Of a stretch of 57,791 nucleotides of DNA, positions 9,126-18,527 are shown in pieces. Origin of the DNA: JBEKSX01 sp049516635. GTDB lineage: Bacteria > Bacteroidota > Ignavibacteria > Tepidaquicellales > OLB5. The stretch is from assembly GCA_049516635.1 (NCBI GenBank), contig JBEKSX010000008.1, positions 1 to 57,791 of the forward strand, read 5' to 3'. Numbering within the stretch: position 1 is the stretch's first letter; every line of letters starts with the position of its first letter. A program made the translations under genes and the position numbers. Below the pieces are notes generated by a model. That model had not been told where the DNA came from. It ran no database searches and saw only the letters and a program-made list of their open reading frames with translations.

Positions 9126-10424
9126 CTATTTAATCAACACCATCCTTTTAGATTCTGAAAAATCCTCGGTTGTAAGTCTATAAAAATATATACCGCTTGG
9201 AAAATTTATCCCGTTCCACCCTATCTCATATGTGCCGGGTTGTAATTGCGTATTTACCAGAGTGGCAATTTCGTGACCGAGGATATCGAAGATAGTCAAT
9301 CTTATGCTCATCCCTCTAACTCCCTTTATCTCGGGGAAATCTGGAATATCGAACTTTATCTTAGTTGCCGGATTAAAGGGGTTCGGGTAATTTTGATACA
9401 ACATGAATTGCCCGGGAACGTTACTGCTTAATTGATGAATTCCAATCGTTGATGTGTTAAACTTGTATATCGCACCGTAAGTACCAAATGCCCACCCATG
9501 CATAGAATCGATAAAATTAACATCGTATATCCCGCACGTATCCGGCACCGGAATTGGTTGGTAGGTCTTCCCCGTATCGAGTGTGCGCATCCAGTGAGAA
9601 CCATAACCCAGTGCAACCCAGATATCATTTTTAGTTCTGGAAGAAATTGAATAACCTATACCGAAGACCAGTAATTGATAATAATCCCAGCTTAAGCCGG
9701 CATTGTTTGTTTTTACAATCCCGAGACCTAATTCAAAATCGCCCCCGCTTCCAATTGCTGTTTGAGAATCGATCAACAGCATATCGTCTACAGGCTCGGG
9801 TGAAACGTATTGGCTGTTCCAATGCAAACCAAAGTCAGTCGTTTTCCAAACAACTCCTCCGGCATCCATAATCCCGCCTCCCGCAAATCCATATTGATAA
9901 TTATAAAATACAAACTTGTTAATCGTTCTGTTTGCATATACCCCGGTATCTATTTCGCATCTGTTCCAATTATGTCCTGCATCAGTAGTTTTTAGTATTG
10001 TACCCCATTGTCCTCCAATAAATCCAGTCATAGAATCTAAGAACATGATAGTAGACAACATCGTCAAAGTATCCTCATAAGGAGTGGAGGTCCAGTTATT
10101 ACCGCCATCGGTAGTTTTTAAGATAATGCTCGAAGGATAGATTAAATGATTTGCAATGCTCCAGCCCAGACGTTTATTAAGGAAAAAAATATTTGAGAGT
10201 GGTATATCCAATCCGCTGTTCTGAGTGACCCATGTAAGCCCGCCATTTGAAGTATGGATGATCACACCTGAATCGCCCGCTACCCAACCATTGAGCGTGT
10301 CGGTGAATGCAGATTGTATGAACCATCTGTTTGTCGGTGAGGGCTGACGGATCCAGTATTCCTGGGGAAATAAATAACCCGGAAGGATCAACATGAATAG
10401 TATGCAACTTAATAAAAATTTCAT
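9126..10424 (-). CDS. T9SS-exported Ycf48-like beta-propeller protein
   Basis: This 432-residue exported protein has a signal peptide at 1-20 (LPGYLFPQ). Repeats of about 45-50 residues each carry a G-W-x-x-G...G-x-I-x-x-T-x-x-G-G-x-x-W pattern (GWVAGDSGVIIHTSNGG, GFIGGQWGTILKTTDAG, GFAGGG...KTTDFG), which is the Ycf48/photosystem-assembly-like propeller found widely in secreted proteins of these bacteria. The C-terminal T9SS sorting domain starts at about 345 with LYQNYPNPFNPATKIKF and ends SGIYFYRL...SKRMVLIK. The ligand or role is unknown. It is one of a family repeated through this window. Confidence 0.87.
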   Translation of the reverse strand: MKFLLSCILFMLILPGYLFPQEYWIRQPSPTNRWFIQSAFTDTLNGWVAGDSGVIIHTSNGGLTWVTQNSGLDIPLSNIFFLNKRLGWSIANHLIYPSSIILKTTDGGNNWTSTPYEDTLTMLSTIMFLDSMTGFIGGQWGTILKTTDAGHNWNRCEIDTGVYANRTINKFVFYNYQYGFAGGGIMDAGGVVWKTTDFGLHWNSQYVSPEPVDDMLLIDSQTAIGSGGDFELGLGIVKTNNAGLSWDYYQLLVFGIGYSISSRTKNDIWVALGYGSHWMRTLDTGKTYQPIPVPDTCGIYDVNFIDSMHGWAFGTYGAIYKFNTSTIGIHQLSSNVPGQFMLYQNYPNPFNPATKIKFDIPDFPEIKGVRGMSIRLTIFDILGHEIATLVNTQLQPGTYEIGWNGINFPSGIYFYRLTTEDFSESKRMVLIK

Positions 10425-10704
10425 CTAATGAAATAATTTTTCTAATTCATAGCTGCTTAATAATATAACAACCAATTCTGAAATAAGGACTGGTAAATAG
10501 AATACCGGATTTTACAGCATTTGGTGTATAATAGTAAAATAAGATTCCATTGTGTGTGAACTTTTTGAATTGCTCGTCATAAGCAAGTTTTTCTGCGTTA
10601 AAATGTATGGATTAATTTCTGATGGGGAAAATAATTTCAATTATTAAAGATCCCGAACCAGCGGGATCATTCAAATATCGCGGTCAACGGAAAACCGGAA
10701 TGTC

Positions 10705-11154
10705 CTAGATATCTACTACTCCCTGCTCGGTTGTATAGGATGTATTAGGAGCTAACTGAACCAATTCGCTTATCTTAAAAGGTGACTTCTTATCCTGCAG
10801 GGGAAGTTCTTTTATCCAGTCTATTGTACCTTTATAATAATCACTTACTTTCCAGTATGCTTTTACTGCGGTAACATTTATATCCCAATCTACAATATAA
10901 TCCACCCTGAAGCTTGTTGACTTATACTCTCCAATGATCTTCGGACTGGTAGTAAACTGATCGGTCTTCCAGTTGCCAGATGATGGTGCAGCATAGGCCT
11001 GATCAAATACAACCACGTCGAATGTTTTGGTCCCGTTTATTTCGGTATAGGTTTGAGTAATGGTTAAATGAACCAGATACTGGAGATCAGTACTGCCTGT
11101 TTTTATACAGGATACTAAAATTAAGATAAACAAAAAGAATGGGATTTTTCTCAT
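10705..11154 (-). CDS. Small lipoprotein, unknown function
   Basis: A 149-residue lipoprotein with the lipobox LVSC (Cys at 16) after a short hydrophobic stretch. The mature part is beta-rich and I do not recognise it. It sits downstream of, and on the same strand as, the protease-TPR gene, with a 123-bp gap that probably holds its own promoter. Confidence 0.7.
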   Translation of the reverse strand: MRKIPFFLFILILVSCIKTGSTDLQYLVHLTITQTYTEINGTKTFDVVVFDQAYAAPSSGNWKTDQFTTSPKIIGEYKSTSFRVDYIVDWDINVTAVKAYWKVSDYYKGTIDWIKELPLQDKKSPFKISELVQLAPNTSYTTEQGVVDI

Positions 11155-11277
11155 ATAACTTTAATAATTACCTTAATCTATAAAAAAAAACTTTAAAATA
11201 ATACTGATTAATTTTTAATTAATACAGCGAAATCCTGGCTCCCAGCTTCAATTTCACGCTATTGCATGACCGTAATA

Positions 11278-12867
11278 CTACTTAATAATATTTTTATAGA
11301 GTTTGATCACTTTCTCACATTCATTATTGTTAGATGGAACAAGCTTCATATAATTCAATAATGCTGCTAGTTTATCACCTACTTTTAATGAGATCATTCC
11401 CAGGTAGTAATGAAGGTCAAAATCCGAATATGTATCCTCTTTAAATAAAGCCCTGTCATTCCCGGGTTTAAGGTCAAGAATCAGCCTGTATTCGTATGCC
11501 TTATCAAAAAGACTTTTTGCCTTTGAATAATAACCTGATCTATAATAATACTTTCCTAACTGGAAATATGCTCTGTAAAATTCCGGTTCTTTTTTAATTG
11601 CAAGTTTATATTGTTTTAATGCATTCACACTGTCACCAATATCTTCATAAATAGTACCGAGTTTGTAAAATACGTCAGCTTTTACATCGTCTTTCCCCTC
11701 AACCATTCCGTATAATTTCTTTATCTCACCGAAATTTTTAAGGCGAAGGTAATAAGTTTCCAGTGATTTTGTTAAGTATTGCAGCTGCGGATCATCTTTG
11801 AATATTCTTCGAGCATTATTGTACACTTCTTCTGCTTTCTCAGGTTTACGTATCTTAAGATAAAAATCTATGAGGTCGTCATATGTATCAAAGTATGCTG
11901 AATCAAGGGAGAAGCATTTTTTATAATAACTTTCAGTTTTATGAATGTAAATATTGTTCAAAGAATCCCGATCAACATTATTTCCGGAAGTTGATGTATC
12001 ATCTGGCAATGATGATGCCCTGGCATAAAGATTTTTTCTCGAAGAATCATCGAATAAACAATAGGTCTTAATTTCTTTTTTCAAGGCACTTGCCACTTCA
12101 AGAAAATTTTTAATTCTTTCATTTATCTTTTTCGGTGTCATCACGACCGCTGAGGGAGATCCCGTATCGTTTAAAGGCATAAGTTTTTTAAAACAATTTA
12201 TTGCTACTCCGAAATTCAAATTACCAAACGCCAGGTAATTATATGATGTAATCCCTATTACTTCTCCCATGGAATTGAAAAACGCTCCTCCGCTATTACC
12301 CGGTGAAACTGCAGCATCGGTCTGGATCACCCTTTCAAAGACCACCTGCTCCCCATCTAAATATTCTTCTGCATTGTCCCTGATCCCTGAGATTATTCCC
12401 TGTGATATTGAATATTCATAACCCATGGGGCTGCCAATTGTATAGATAGCTTCTCCTGTTTTTAATTCATCGGAATTGCCCATCGTAATGCATTGAAATG
12501 AGTCGGTTTCACCGGCATGGATCTTTAACAAAGCAAGGTCATTTATAGTGTCACAGGATATTATGCTCGCCGGAAAAAAAGTTCCGTTTGAAGTCTTAAC
12601 AATAATTGTATCTATATTTGATATCACGTGATAACACGTTGCAACAAATCCCTCTCCGCTGACTATAAACCCGCTTCCCCAAATCACGAGAGTATCAAAT
12701 GAATATTCTTTCTTTATCTCATTGAAATATGCTTCATCAAATGTCCATATCGAGACAAGAGCCGGTTTATTTGATTCGAGAATTTGTTCTGCATCCTGGG
12801 AATAGAGGAAGTTATTGTTCAGAAAAATGGATAATGCGGTCAATATTGAAAATATTATTGATCTCAT
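11278..12867 (-). CDS. HtrA-like trypsin-fold serine protease fused to TPR repeats
   Basis: A 529-residue exported protease. Signal peptide 1-23 (FLYSQ). The S1C (HtrA/Deg) protease domain spans about 28-235 with an intact triad: His80 in ATCYHV, Asp110 in TINDLALLK and Ser192 in SPGNSGG; the oxyanion-loop glycines are present. No PDZ domain follows. Instead residues about 300-520 form TPR-like helices (VYNNARRIFKDDPQ, ALKQYKLAIKKEPEFYRAYFQLGKYYYRSGYYSKAKSLFDKAYEY). It would act in the periplasm as a quality-control or processing protease whose substrates or partners are chosen by the TPRs instead of PDZ domains; that is inference. A strong ribosome binding site (AAAGGAG, 10 nt before the ATG) fixes the start. 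It is divergent from the WYL regulator. Confidence 0.88.
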   Translation of the reverse strand: MRSIIFSILTALSIFLNNNFLYSQDAEQILESNKPALVSIWTFDEAYFNEIKKEYSFDTLVIWGSGFIVSGEGFVATCYHVISNIDTIIVKTSNGTFFPASIISCDTINDLALLKIHAGETDSFQCITMGNSDELKTGEAIYTIGSPMGYEYSISQGIISGIRDNAEEYLDGEQVVFERVIQTDAAVSPGNSGGAFFNSMGEVIGITSYNYLAFGNLNFGVAINCFKKLMPLNDTGSPSAVVMTPKKINERIKNFLEVASALKKEIKTYCLFDDSSRKNLYARASSLPDDTSTSGNNVDRDSLNNIYIHKTESYYKKCFSLDSAYFDTYDDLIDFYLKIRKPEKAEEVYNNARRIFKDDPQLQYLTKSLETYYLRLKNFGEIKKLYGMVEGKDDVKADVFYKLGTIYEDIGDSVNALKQYKLAIKKEPEFYRAYFQLGKYYYRSGYYSKAKSLFDKAYEYRLILDLKPGNDRALFKEDTYSDFDLHYYLGMISLKVGDKLAALLNYMKLVPSNNNECEKVIKLYKNIIK

Positions 12868-13005
12868 GGTGATTATCTCCTTTGATTATTTATCTAAAAA
12901 TAAGGTAGTCGATAAGAGAAAGCGTATCATTGAATGATATAAATCTTGAATTCACTTATTTTTAGCATTATTTTGTACAAGTAAATTTGTATCATCTCAA
13001 TATTT

Positions 13006-13869
13006 ATGACCGACCTTAAAAATAAGCTGAGACGCCAGATAGAAATAGTAGGTATCTGTTTATCCCAAAATTATCCTCACCCGTTAAAAACCTTTGACCT
13101 TGCTGATCATTTCAACGTGGAAGAGCTGACCATAAAACGGGACCTGCAGGACCTGAGAAGCTCAGGAATAGATATACATTCAACCAAAAAACATGGTGTA
13201 TGCCTTGATAAAGAGATCGATGAAAGTAAGTTGCGCGAGCTGATACACCAATATTCTGCCCTTTGTTCCTCAGATAAATACGTTGAAAAATCAACGCTCT
13301 TGCTGGTTAATAGGCTCGGAACCAAAGCTCTTGCCAATATGGTCACGATACAGATGTGTATAGATGAACATCACGCAGTAAAAATTGACTATGAAAAGGA
13401 GTCGGAGGAAGTGGAGTTCAGCAGGGAAATATTTCCTGTACTGATCTTTCAGAGCGAAGGTTACTGGCGTGTACTTGCAGTGAATCAGGATAAGCTGAAA
13501 CAATTCCATTTGAACAAGATTGTTGAAGCACGGGAGACGCAAAAATCATTTCTGCCTGTAATGAAAGAGAGGATCGAAGACATTTTCAGATACTCCTGGA
13601 GGAGCTGGCTGGGAACAGAAAAATTCGAAGTGAAACTTAAATTCTCACCTTACTGGGCTGAATGGTTAAAACCGAAACAACTCATGGACACCGAGAAATT
13701 TACCGAGCTCCCTGGCGGATCACTGATATTCGAAACCATCGTTAATTCACTTGATGAAATAGCAAGCTGGATAGTAAGCAGAGGCGAAGGGATCACGGTC
13801 TTACTACCGGATGAGCTGAGAGAAAAAGTTATCAAGCTTGCTAAGGGAGTATTGAACAACTATCAATAA
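13006..13869 (+). CDS. HTH-WYL domain transcriptional regulator
   Basis: A 287-residue cytoplasmic regulator. The N-terminal winged HTH lies at about 8-60 (TFDLADHFNVEELTIKRDLQDLRSSG, a DeoR/HTH_11-like arrangement). A WYL domain spans about 120-190 (VKIDYEKESEEVEF...PVLIFQSEGYWRVLAVNQ...FHLNKIVEA); the namesake W-Y-L motif is replaced by Y-W-R in GYWRVLA. A C-terminal WCX-like region follows (about 200-285). WYL domains sense small ligands or nucleic acids and often regulate stress or defence genes. The gene lies 30 bp upstream of the B3/B4 protein and is probably co-transcribed with it. It is divergent from the protease gene, whose promoter it could also control. Confidence 0.85.
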   Translation: MTDLKNKLRRQIEIVGICLSQNYPHPLKTFDLADHFNVEELTIKRDLQDLRSSGIDIHSTKKHGVCLDKEIDESKLRELIHQYSALCSSDKYVEKSTLLLVNRLGTKALANMVTIQMCIDEHHAVKIDYEKESEEVEFSREIFPVLIFQSEGYWRVLAVNQDKLKQFHLNKIVEARETQKSFLPVMKERIEDIFRYSWRSWLGTEKFEVKLKFSPYWAEWLKPKQLMDTEKFTELPGGSLIFETIVNSLDEIASWIVSRGEGITVLLPDELREKVIKLAKGVLNNYQ

Positions 13870-13899
13870 ATAATCCGCATTCATTATTATCAACGTAAC

Positions 13900-14619
13900 A
13901 TGAAAGCTGTGAATTATCACATATCCGAAGATATATTTAAGCTGTTCCTCGGTTACACCCGTGGTGTACTTTTTTTAAAGAATGTTAAGAATAAAACCTC
14001 TCCTGAAAGATTAACTAACTTAATTAGAGAAGAGGAAAAGGTCATTAGGGAAAAATATAATTTGTATTCTCTGCTCGAGAGCGATCGGATTATTTCCTGG
14101 AGAAATGCTTATATTAAAACAGGAATTAAACCTGGAGAATTCCGCCCTTCAATAGAAGCGATGCTGAGGAGAGTATTAAAGAACCAGCAATTACCGTCTA
14201 TAAATGCCCTGGTAGATATTGGTAATTATTTCTCTTTAAAATATCTGATTCCCATCGGTTGCCATTCCCTCCAAAATATTAATAATGAAATGGCTTTAAG
14301 ATATGCAAACGGCTCGGAAACTTTCATACCGTTTGGACAAAATGAAGCTGATAATCCGTTAAAAGGCGAGATCATTTTCACTGACGGGAATGATGTAATG
14401 ACAAGACGATGGACCTGGAGACAGAGCAATCACAGTATTATCACACTTGATTCTGGATACGTGGAATTCAATATCGATGGTTTGTATCCTGTCACTAAAG
14501 ACGATGTGGATAACATAGGAGAAGAAATGATAAAACTAATTAACGATTTTTTTGATCACCCTTCTCATTCTTTTGAAGTAATAACAAAAGATAACCCGTC
14601 CATAATGCTTGAATATTAG
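13900..14619 (+). CDS. B3/B4 tRNA-binding-domain protein (PheRS beta-like editing domain)
   Basis: This 239-residue protein has a B3/4 domain, the module that in the PheRS beta subunit edits mis-acylated tRNA and that also occurs as free-standing proteins. Family features are the GEFRPSIEAMLRRVLKNQQLPSINALVDIGNYFSLKYLIPIG segment near 85-127 and the later 'DGNDVMTRRWTWRQSNHS' strand-turn near 167-184. Similar proteins in other bacteria are proposed trans-editing or amino-acid-related enzymes. Here the exact substrate is unknown. It is the second gene of a two-gene unit with the WYL regulator, ending at a clear terminator (14715). Confidence 0.85.
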   Translation: MKAVNYHISEDIFKLFLGYTRGVLFLKNVKNKTSPERLTNLIREEEKVIREKYNLYSLLESDRIISWRNAYIKTGIKPGEFRPSIEAMLRRVLKNQQLPSINALVDIGNYFSLKYLIPIGCHSLQNINNEMALRYANGSETFIPFGQNEADNPLKGEIIFTDGNDVMTRRWTWRQSNHSIITLDSGYVEFNIDGLYPVTKDDVDNIGEEMIKLINDFFDHPSHSFEVITKDNPSIMLEY

Positions 14620-14714
14620 ATAGAGATACTTTCTACTGACAAAATGGAATTTGTTGATTTTATTTCTGTAAAGAAGATGATCTTAATTAAATAAATTGAT
14701 CAAAGGTAAATATT

Positions 14715-14748
14715 AAGCCCGGTGATCATTCGATCCCGGGCTTTTTTT
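14715..14748 (+). terminator. Rho-independent terminator of the WYL-B3/B4 unit
   Basis: AAGCCCGG (14715-14722) pairs with CCGGGCTT (14736-14743), followed by a run of T. Confidence 0.9.
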
Positions 14749-14836
14749 ATTTATTTAACCTGATCGGATTCTAAGAGACTACCATATAATAGCACACAAC
14801 CTGAATAGAGATTAAATTAAAATCCCTAGTAAGTAA

Positions 14837-16072
14837 TTATTTTAACAACACCATTTGCCTGGTATCCGAATAATTCCCGGCAGTGATTGTATAAAAATAC
14901 ACTCCGCTGGGATAGCCGGTTCCGTCCCATTCCACCTCATAGCTGCCAGGCATCAATTCTTTATTTATGAGCTCAGCAACGGTCCTTCCCAGAACATCAA
15001 ATACTTTAATCGTAACAAAATTGTGGCCTGCCGTTTGAAACTTTATTTTTGTTACTGGGTTAAACGGGTTCGGATAATTCTGAAATAGACAGAATTTATC
15101 GGGAACTGAATTCCATGCAGGCTCGATAGCTACGTAACCGCTTGTTGTTTTTAAGATAGTACCATTCGAACCTACTGAATAACCTGTGTTCGGAACCGGG
15201 AAATAGACTGAATGGAGATCATTGTTAGTACCGGATACCAGATGCATCCAGTTAACACCGCTGTTTGTGGTATGGAGTATCGTTCCATTCTGTCCTACTG
15301 TATATCCTACGCTGGAATAAGTGAAATGGATCTCATACAAATCATTAGTTGTCCCCGATACAAGCGGATTCCAGTTTGTACCGCTATTGATCGTTTTAAG
15401 TATAGTGCCGTTCATCCCGACCGCATATAGATTATTTATATCCATGTTATTCGAGAATCTTACATCGAGAAGAGAATTGTTGGTACCGGATGTCTGCGGA
15501 TTCCAGTTTGTGCCTCCATTCGTTGTACAACGTATTGTACCCGCTGAACCTACTACAAATCCTCTGCCTGCAGGTATAAAATTCACTTCATACAGGTCAT
15601 TATTTGTGCCGGATGTCTGGGCTACCCAGTTTGTACCGCTGTTAGTAGTTTTACGAATAGTACCATTAGAGCCCGCTACATAACCCGTATTATAATCAGC
15701 AAAGAATATTTCATAAAGTGTATTGTTTGTACCCGAAGTTTGAGCAGTCCAGTTGGTACCACCGTTTGTAGTTTTTCTAATGGTTCCGTTAGTCCCTGAG
15801 ACATATCCGGTTGTAACATTGAGGAAAAAAACTTCATAGAAGTCATTTGTTGTACCCGATGTAATGCTATTCCAATTGGTACCACCGTTGGTTGTCTTAC
15901 GGATTGTACCGTTGGTTCCTACAGCATAACCTGTGTTAGCATCCAGGAAATATACCGAATAGAAGTCTTGAGTAGTACCAGATACTTGTTGTACCCAGGT
16001 TGTTTGTGATTGAATAAGTTCAGTAAATAAAAACAGGAGCAGGAAGATTGAGATAAAGTTAAATTTTCTCAT
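14837..16072 (-). CDS. T9SS-exported Ycf48-like propeller with highly uniform repeats
   Basis: A 411-residue secreted protein with a signal peptide (1-22, ending IQSQ). It has six full and one partial repeat of about 43 residues, each with a core such as GTNGTIRKTTNGGTNW and a SGTTND turn. The repeats are so alike at the protein and DNA level that they suggest recent duplication or gene conversion. The T9SS sorting domain starts near 325 (LFQNYPNPFNPVTKIKF) and ends SGVYFYTI...TRQMVLLK. AAAGGAAC upstream supports the start. The surface role is unknown. Confidence 0.87.
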   Translation of the reverse strand: MRKFNFISIFLLLFLFTELIQSQTTWVQQVSGTTQDFYSVYFLDANTGYAVGTNGTIRKTTNGGTNWNSITSGTTNDFYEVFFLNVTTGYVSGTNGTIRKTTNGGTNWTAQTSGTNNTLYEIFFADYNTGYVAGSNGTIRKTTNSGTNWVAQTSGTNNDLYEVNFIPAGRGFVVGSAGTIRCTTNGGTNWNPQTSGTNNSLLDVRFSNNMDINNLYAVGMNGTILKTINSGTNWNPLVSGTTNDLYEIHFTYSSVGYTVGQNGTILHTTNSGVNWMHLVSGTNNDLHSVYFPVPNTGYSVGSNGTILKTTSGYVAIEPAWNSVPDKFCLFQNYPNPFNPVTKIKFQTAGHNFVTIKVFDVLGRTVAELINKELMPGSYEVEWDGTGYPSGVYFYTITAGNYSDTRQMVLLK

Positions 16073-16240
16073 TTTTGTTCCTTTATTTGTTAAGAGCTAG
16101 GTACGTAAAATAGCTGATTTGGTTAGTTAATGCTATAACGTAAAAGGGGTATATTGATAGCTATTCCTACTATAATTATTAGCCATTAAACGAAGATATT
16201 TTCTCGTTAATAGAACATGCAGTTATTTGATTTAAATTAA

Positions 16241-16269
16241 AAAACCGAACTCTCTTTGAATTCGGTTTT
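16241..16269 (-). terminator. Rho-independent terminator-like hairpin
   Basis: AAAACCGAA (16241-16249) pairs with TTCGGTTTT (16261-16269). Read on the minus strand it ends in a T tract and follows the gene at 16409-17617. Confidence 0.75.
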
Positions 16270-16408
16270 CGTCTATGCTGTACATCCTAGATACTAGGGA
16301 GCAGCATTCAGTTATTGATTATGTATATTTTGCTTTAATCCATCAGAATTTTTTACTTCAAATAATTTATACCTCCCAGGTATTCACAAAATAATCAATA
16401 GTTTCGGC

Positions 16409-17617
16409 TTATTTAAGCAGTACCATCTTTTTAACATCGGTAAATTCACCTGCTCCGCCGGTAGCTGATATTTTGTAGAAATAAACGCCGCTCGGGTTAT
16501 TTGATGCATTCCATTCTACTGAATATGAACCCGGTTCTAAACGAGAATTTACCAGTGTAAATACTTCCTGACCGGTTGTACTGTAGATTACAATCTTTAC
16601 ATTACTAAATTTTGGAATATCAAACTTTATCGTGCTTGACGGATTAAACGGGTTTGGATAGTTTTGAGATAATTTATATTCAGAGGGTACTTCAAATGAA
16701 ATAGGTTTGATACCAATAAGTTCTGATATAGGTCTACGCCACAATCCGTTCATTTCGGAACCTGCAAATATATATTCGTTTGCTATTAATAGATTCAGGA
16801 TGTTAATACTTCCCATACCTTCATTTTTTTGTGTCCAATTTTGCCCGTTATCTGTTGAAATAAATACACCGGGACTTTGTGTACCAATAATCATATTGTT
16901 ACTAAAAAAAACAATTGCATGAACACACTGATCGAATGAACCGAGAGGGTTCCAATCTACACCGTTATTTGTAGAAAGATATAACGCTATGCCACCGCCG
17001 CACATACCTGCGTAAATATTGTTTCCGTTATAAGCCAAGGAACTTACGAACAGGTAGTTCAAACCATCCTGTATCCAATTCTGACCATAATTTGTCGAGC
17101 GGTAAACCCCAAATGCATTGGTTCCTGCAAAAATTAATGAATCTTTGATCAAAAGTGAAGCAACATTGCCGATATTCATAGATGTTTGAACCCATGTTTG
17201 TCCGTTATTTGTTGAGCGGCTCACTCCGCCGGGTGTACCGACAAAAACGTTACTGTTCGATATACCTATACAATTTACCAACTGGTTATTCACTGAATAA
17301 CCAGTCCAATTAACTCCATAATTAGAAGTAATATATATTCCATTTCCGGCATCAGCCGTGCCTGCAAAAACATAGTTACTACCAGCCGCAATAGCATAAA
17401 CAATTTGATTATTCATTGGAGTCTGCGTCCAGTTTTGCCCGTTATTGGTAGAAGTAAACACACCATTAAATCTGGCACCTGCGAAAATAACCATATCTTT
17501 TATTGCAAGAGAATAAAAAGTTATATTATTGGATGGACCTACCTGTACCCATTGAGCTGCAGAATATTGGATTTGCAAACAGAGTACAATAGAGCAGAAA
17601 ATTAATATTTTTTTCAT
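16409..17617 (-). CDS. T9SS-exported beta-propeller protein (STNNGQNW repeats)
   Basis: A 402-residue exported protein. Signal peptide 1-20 (YSAAQ). Repeats of about 40 residues share the pattern V-F-x-G-x-x-x-x-G-V-x-x-S-T-N-x-G-Q-x-W (GVFTSTNNGQNWTQ, GVSRSTNNGQTWVQ, GVYRSTNYGQNWIQ), which is Asp-box-like and close in style to the 655-residue protein at 33398. The T9SS domain begins near 312 (KLSQNYPNPFNPSSTIKF) and ends SGVYFYKIS...VKKMVLLK. Its function is unknown. Confidence 0.87.
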   Translation of the reverse strand: MKKILIFCSIVLCLQIQYSAAQWVQVGPSNNITFYSLAIKDMVIFAGARFNGVFTSTNNGQNWTQTPMNNQIVYAIAAGSNYVFAGTADAGNGIYITSNYGVNWTGYSVNNQLVNCIGISNSNVFVGTPGGVSRSTNNGQTWVQTSMNIGNVASLLIKDSLIFAGTNAFGVYRSTNYGQNWIQDGLNYLFVSSLAYNGNNIYAGMCGGGIALYLSTNNGVDWNPLGSFDQCVHAIVFFSNNMIIGTQSPGVFISTDNGQNWTQKNEGMGSINILNLLIANEYIFAGSEMNGLWRRPISELIGIKPISFEVPSEYKLSQNYPNPFNPSSTIKFDIPKFSNVKIVIYSTTGQEVFTLVNSRLEPGSYSVEWNASNNPSGVYFYKISATGGAGEFTDVKKMVLLK

Positions 17618-17822
17618 GGCTGCCCCTTAAAAAATATTTTTAAGTTAGAGTATTTGAATGCAAAAACGTTATCAAATGTATATACAAACTTATAGCTATT
17701 TCTCTATATACTCAATACAACTTACTAAAAATATCACAACCGCTTTATGAACTACAAAACTGGAAGGTCTTTGAAGAAATATTTAGATTTCAATGTAACC
17801 TGAAAAATAAAATTTTTTGTAT

Positions 17823-18329
17823 TCATTTTTGTTTAATAAATACAGCGTTCATTGAATACTTTTCGCCATTATCTTTATATTTTGTTAAATCGGTTTTGTA
17901 TAATTTCCCGTCCTGCTTAATCTCTAATGTATCATTAGTTGTATAACGTTTGCATTCACCTTTAAGATTTATCTTATTGTCTCCTATAAGTAAACCACTC
18001 AAAGATTCAAGATAATCCGCACCATTATCGTCAATATAAAATCCGATAAAAGAGCGGGTGGAAAGATCAATAGTCAGGAAATAATCTTCAGTCCAGTTCA
18101 TGTTGCTGTCATTAGCCATCCAGCCTTTAACAGTAAAATGTAAATATTTTCTATTGTGCTCGGTAGAAATGGTGAGAATTTCGTTTGCGGTACCGGGAAA
18201 TTCACCGCCGGTTACCTTGTAGCTTCCTTCCCATGTACCAATCCAGCTTTTCGAATCAAAATCTTGTGAAAAACAAGTTTTTAGAAATAATAAAAGAAAT
18301 AAAAATAAGATAAAATTTTTAATTGTCAT
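17823..18329 (-). CDS. Small secreted protein, possible beta-barrel fold
   Basis: This 168-residue protein has a signal peptide (1-22, KTCFSQ). The mature part starts with a W-x-G-T-W-x-G segment (SWIGTWEGSYKVTGG) followed by alternating strands and ends without a sorting domain, a layout seen in lipocalin-like or DUF1579-like barrels. That comparison is loose and I do not assign a family. A strong ribosome binding site (AAAAGGAG) supports the start. It stands alone between the propeller gene and the STAND-like ATPase. Confidence 0.6.
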   Translation of the reverse strand: MTIKNFILFLFLLLFLKTCFSQDFDSKSWIGTWEGSYKVTGGEFPGTANEILTISTEHNRKYLHFTVKGWMANDSNMNWTEDYFLTIDLSTRSFIGFYIDDNGADYLESLSGLLIGDNKINLKGECKRYTTNDTLEIKQDGKLYKTDLTKYKDNGEKYSMNAVFIKQK

Positions 18330-18527
18330 TTTTTTCTCCTTTTAAAGAAATTAAAATTTTAAATTGATAAATTCTTATCTAATAAAAAAATATTTAATTT
18401 ATATTAATGGAAGTAATGAATCTTGTGCAAAGATTTCTATAAATTTAAAAATATAAAATTAATATAGATTAAGTAAGTAATAAATATTTTCTTAAAATCT
18501 CATTTTAATCAATCTATTTTATTTGTT

